The notes under the pieces: generated by a model
Databases searched by the model: none
What the model saw: only the letters and a program-made list of their open reading frames with translations
Told to the model about the DNA's origin: nothing
Part shown: positions 62,971-64,000 of the stretch, one piece after another
Layout: each line of letters opens with the position of its first letter
Numbering within the stretch: position 1 is the first letter of the stretch
From: Sclerotinia nivalis
Taxonomy: Eukaryota > Ascomycota > Leotiomycetes > Helotiales > Sclerotiniaceae
Length of the DNA: 64,000 nt
NCBI GenBank assembly: GCA_029531795.1
Contig: JAPEIS010000017.1
Location: 434,001 to 498,000 of the forward strand
Direction: 5' to 3'
Made by a program: the position numbers and the translations under genes

Positions 62971-64000
62971 ATGGGCCCATCAATTTGGAAAGTTCTTATT
63001 GCCAGCATAATTTTTAGTCTTTTTACCGATGTATCGACAGCCGCTGTCAATATCTCCGGCCTTAAACCCCTACTCTCATCTCTAGCAACGATTGTCAACA
63101 ATACTTCTGGAGCCCCACGGTGGAGTGACTTTGATGCCCCGACTCCTGGCGCCGTGGTCAACGTAGCCACCGAAAATGATGTGTTAGTTACTGTAAGCTT
63201 ACCGATGATTCACAAGAATTTCTAGAAACACACGCTTACTAGAACCCCTTCATAGGTCCGATACTGCATAGCTGAGAACATACCATTTCTTGCCCAGAAT
63301 GGTGGCCACGGCTGGTCTACGACGCTTGATTTATATCAAAACGGCATACTCATAAACTTGGCCGGCATCAAAGCTATCTCTTTCAACTCCGCCAAAACGC
63401 AAATCACATTTCAAGGCGGTGCCTTGATATCAGATGTGGTCGACGCCTCGTTTAAAAACAGTGTTCTAGTCCCGACAGGTACTTGTAACTGCGTTGGCAC
63501 GATTGGAGCTGTCCTGGGCGGAGGCTTTGGCAACTTAATAGGTATCTATGGTTTTGGAGTTGATAATCTAATCTCCATGAACGTTGTTACGCCTTCCGGA
63601 ACCGCAATCACTGTATCCCCAACGAGCAACACGGACCTATGGTGGGCTATGCGTGGCGCCGGTCCTAATTTTGGAATTGTTACATCAGCAGTTATGAAAT
63701 CGTACCCTGTCGCTTCCAGTCTGCTAAACGCATGGACAGGCCCTTTGATTTTCACTGGTGCTCAACTCGAGGCTCTCATAGAAGCACTGAGCCAGCTGGA
63801 TTTACAATCAGAGATGAGCATAGCAATGTTCTTCCTGATGTCTGACAACTCGCCTATCATATTGGTGACAGTATTCTACTACGGTACAGAAGCGGCTGGA
63901 AAAGCAGCGTTTGCTCCACTCTATTCCGTCGGGCCCATTGTGGACGGAACAGCTATTTTACCCTATAACGAATGGAATTCTGGCGGTGATTCTTTCTGTG
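62971..64000 (+). CDS. Secreted BBE-type FAD-linked oxidase (3' end outside window)
   Basis: Exon 1 is 62971-63192, intron 63193-63255 (GTAAGC, ATAG) and exon 2 runs from 63256 past the window end; 322 residues are visible. A signal peptide covers about residues 1-25 (KVLIASIIFSLFTDVSTAA). The FAD-binding domain includes QNGGHGW, whose His (about 92) is the usual covalent FAD ligand. GTCNCVGTIGAVLGGGFG follows, with Cys about 151 aligned to the second covalent Cys of bicovalent enzymes. LWWAMRGAGPNFGIVTSAVM is the family signature. Such enzymes use bulky phenols or alcohols, making oxidative rings or couplings and reducing O2. With a secretion signal it may act in the secretory path, in vesicles or outside the cell. 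Nothing can be said about the missing C-terminal substrate and BBE domains. Confidence 0.93.

Overview
The window is nuclear DNA of a filamentous ascomycete. Genes carry short GT-AG introns (about 49-130 bp, one 428 bp), and the gene set is typical of Pezizomycotina: a group X-like hybrid histidine kinase, a Zn(II)2Cys6 regulator, UDP-galactopyranose mutase and a non-reducing polyketide synthase. Moderate GC in genes, AT-rich gene deserts and the protein sequences suggest Leotiomycetes, perhaps Sclerotiniaceae; that placement is inference. I assembled exons by hand and checked reading phase across every junction.

Left part (1-23.4 kb): a 5'-truncated hybrid histidine kinase (1-7405, +); a triose-phosphate/nucleotide-sugar-type transporter (8758-10186, -); UDP-galactopyranose mutase (13105-15150, +) with a GC-AG intron; a Zn2Cys6 transcription factor of sugar-regulator type (17917-19990, -); and a HAD phosphatase (22471-23403, -). 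These are separated by 1-3 kb of simple-repeat-rich spacers.

Middle part (23.4-46 kb): a long gene-poor stretch (23.4-33.5 kb) with fragments of Gln/Pro/Gly-rich coding sequence, duplicated segments and a large near-perfect inverted repeat. Then come a 667-residue polytopic membrane protein (33507-36044, -) whose first intron holds a GC-rich palindromic insert, adenine phosphoribosyltransferase (37261-37988, -), a 4.7-kb microsatellite-rich spacer, and a Kap120/importin-11-type karyopherin (42658-45846, -).

Right part (46-64 kb): an AT-rich, stop-riddled desert (about 46-50 kb) borders a biosynthetic gene cluster. The cluster holds an eight-exon non-reducing PKS (SAT-KS-AT-PT-ACP-TE, 2081 aa, 49967-56643, -), a small membrane protein (57006-57428, -), a Baeyer-Villiger-type flavin monooxygenase (58509-60327, +), a PHBH-type FAD monooxygenase (61350-62561, +) and a secreted BBE-type FAD oxidase that runs off the window end (62971 to beyond 64000, +). 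The PKS should release an unmethylated aromatic polyketide that the three flavoenzymes then oxidise. The product cannot be named from sequence alone, and this cluster is the best candidate for an undescribed system here.
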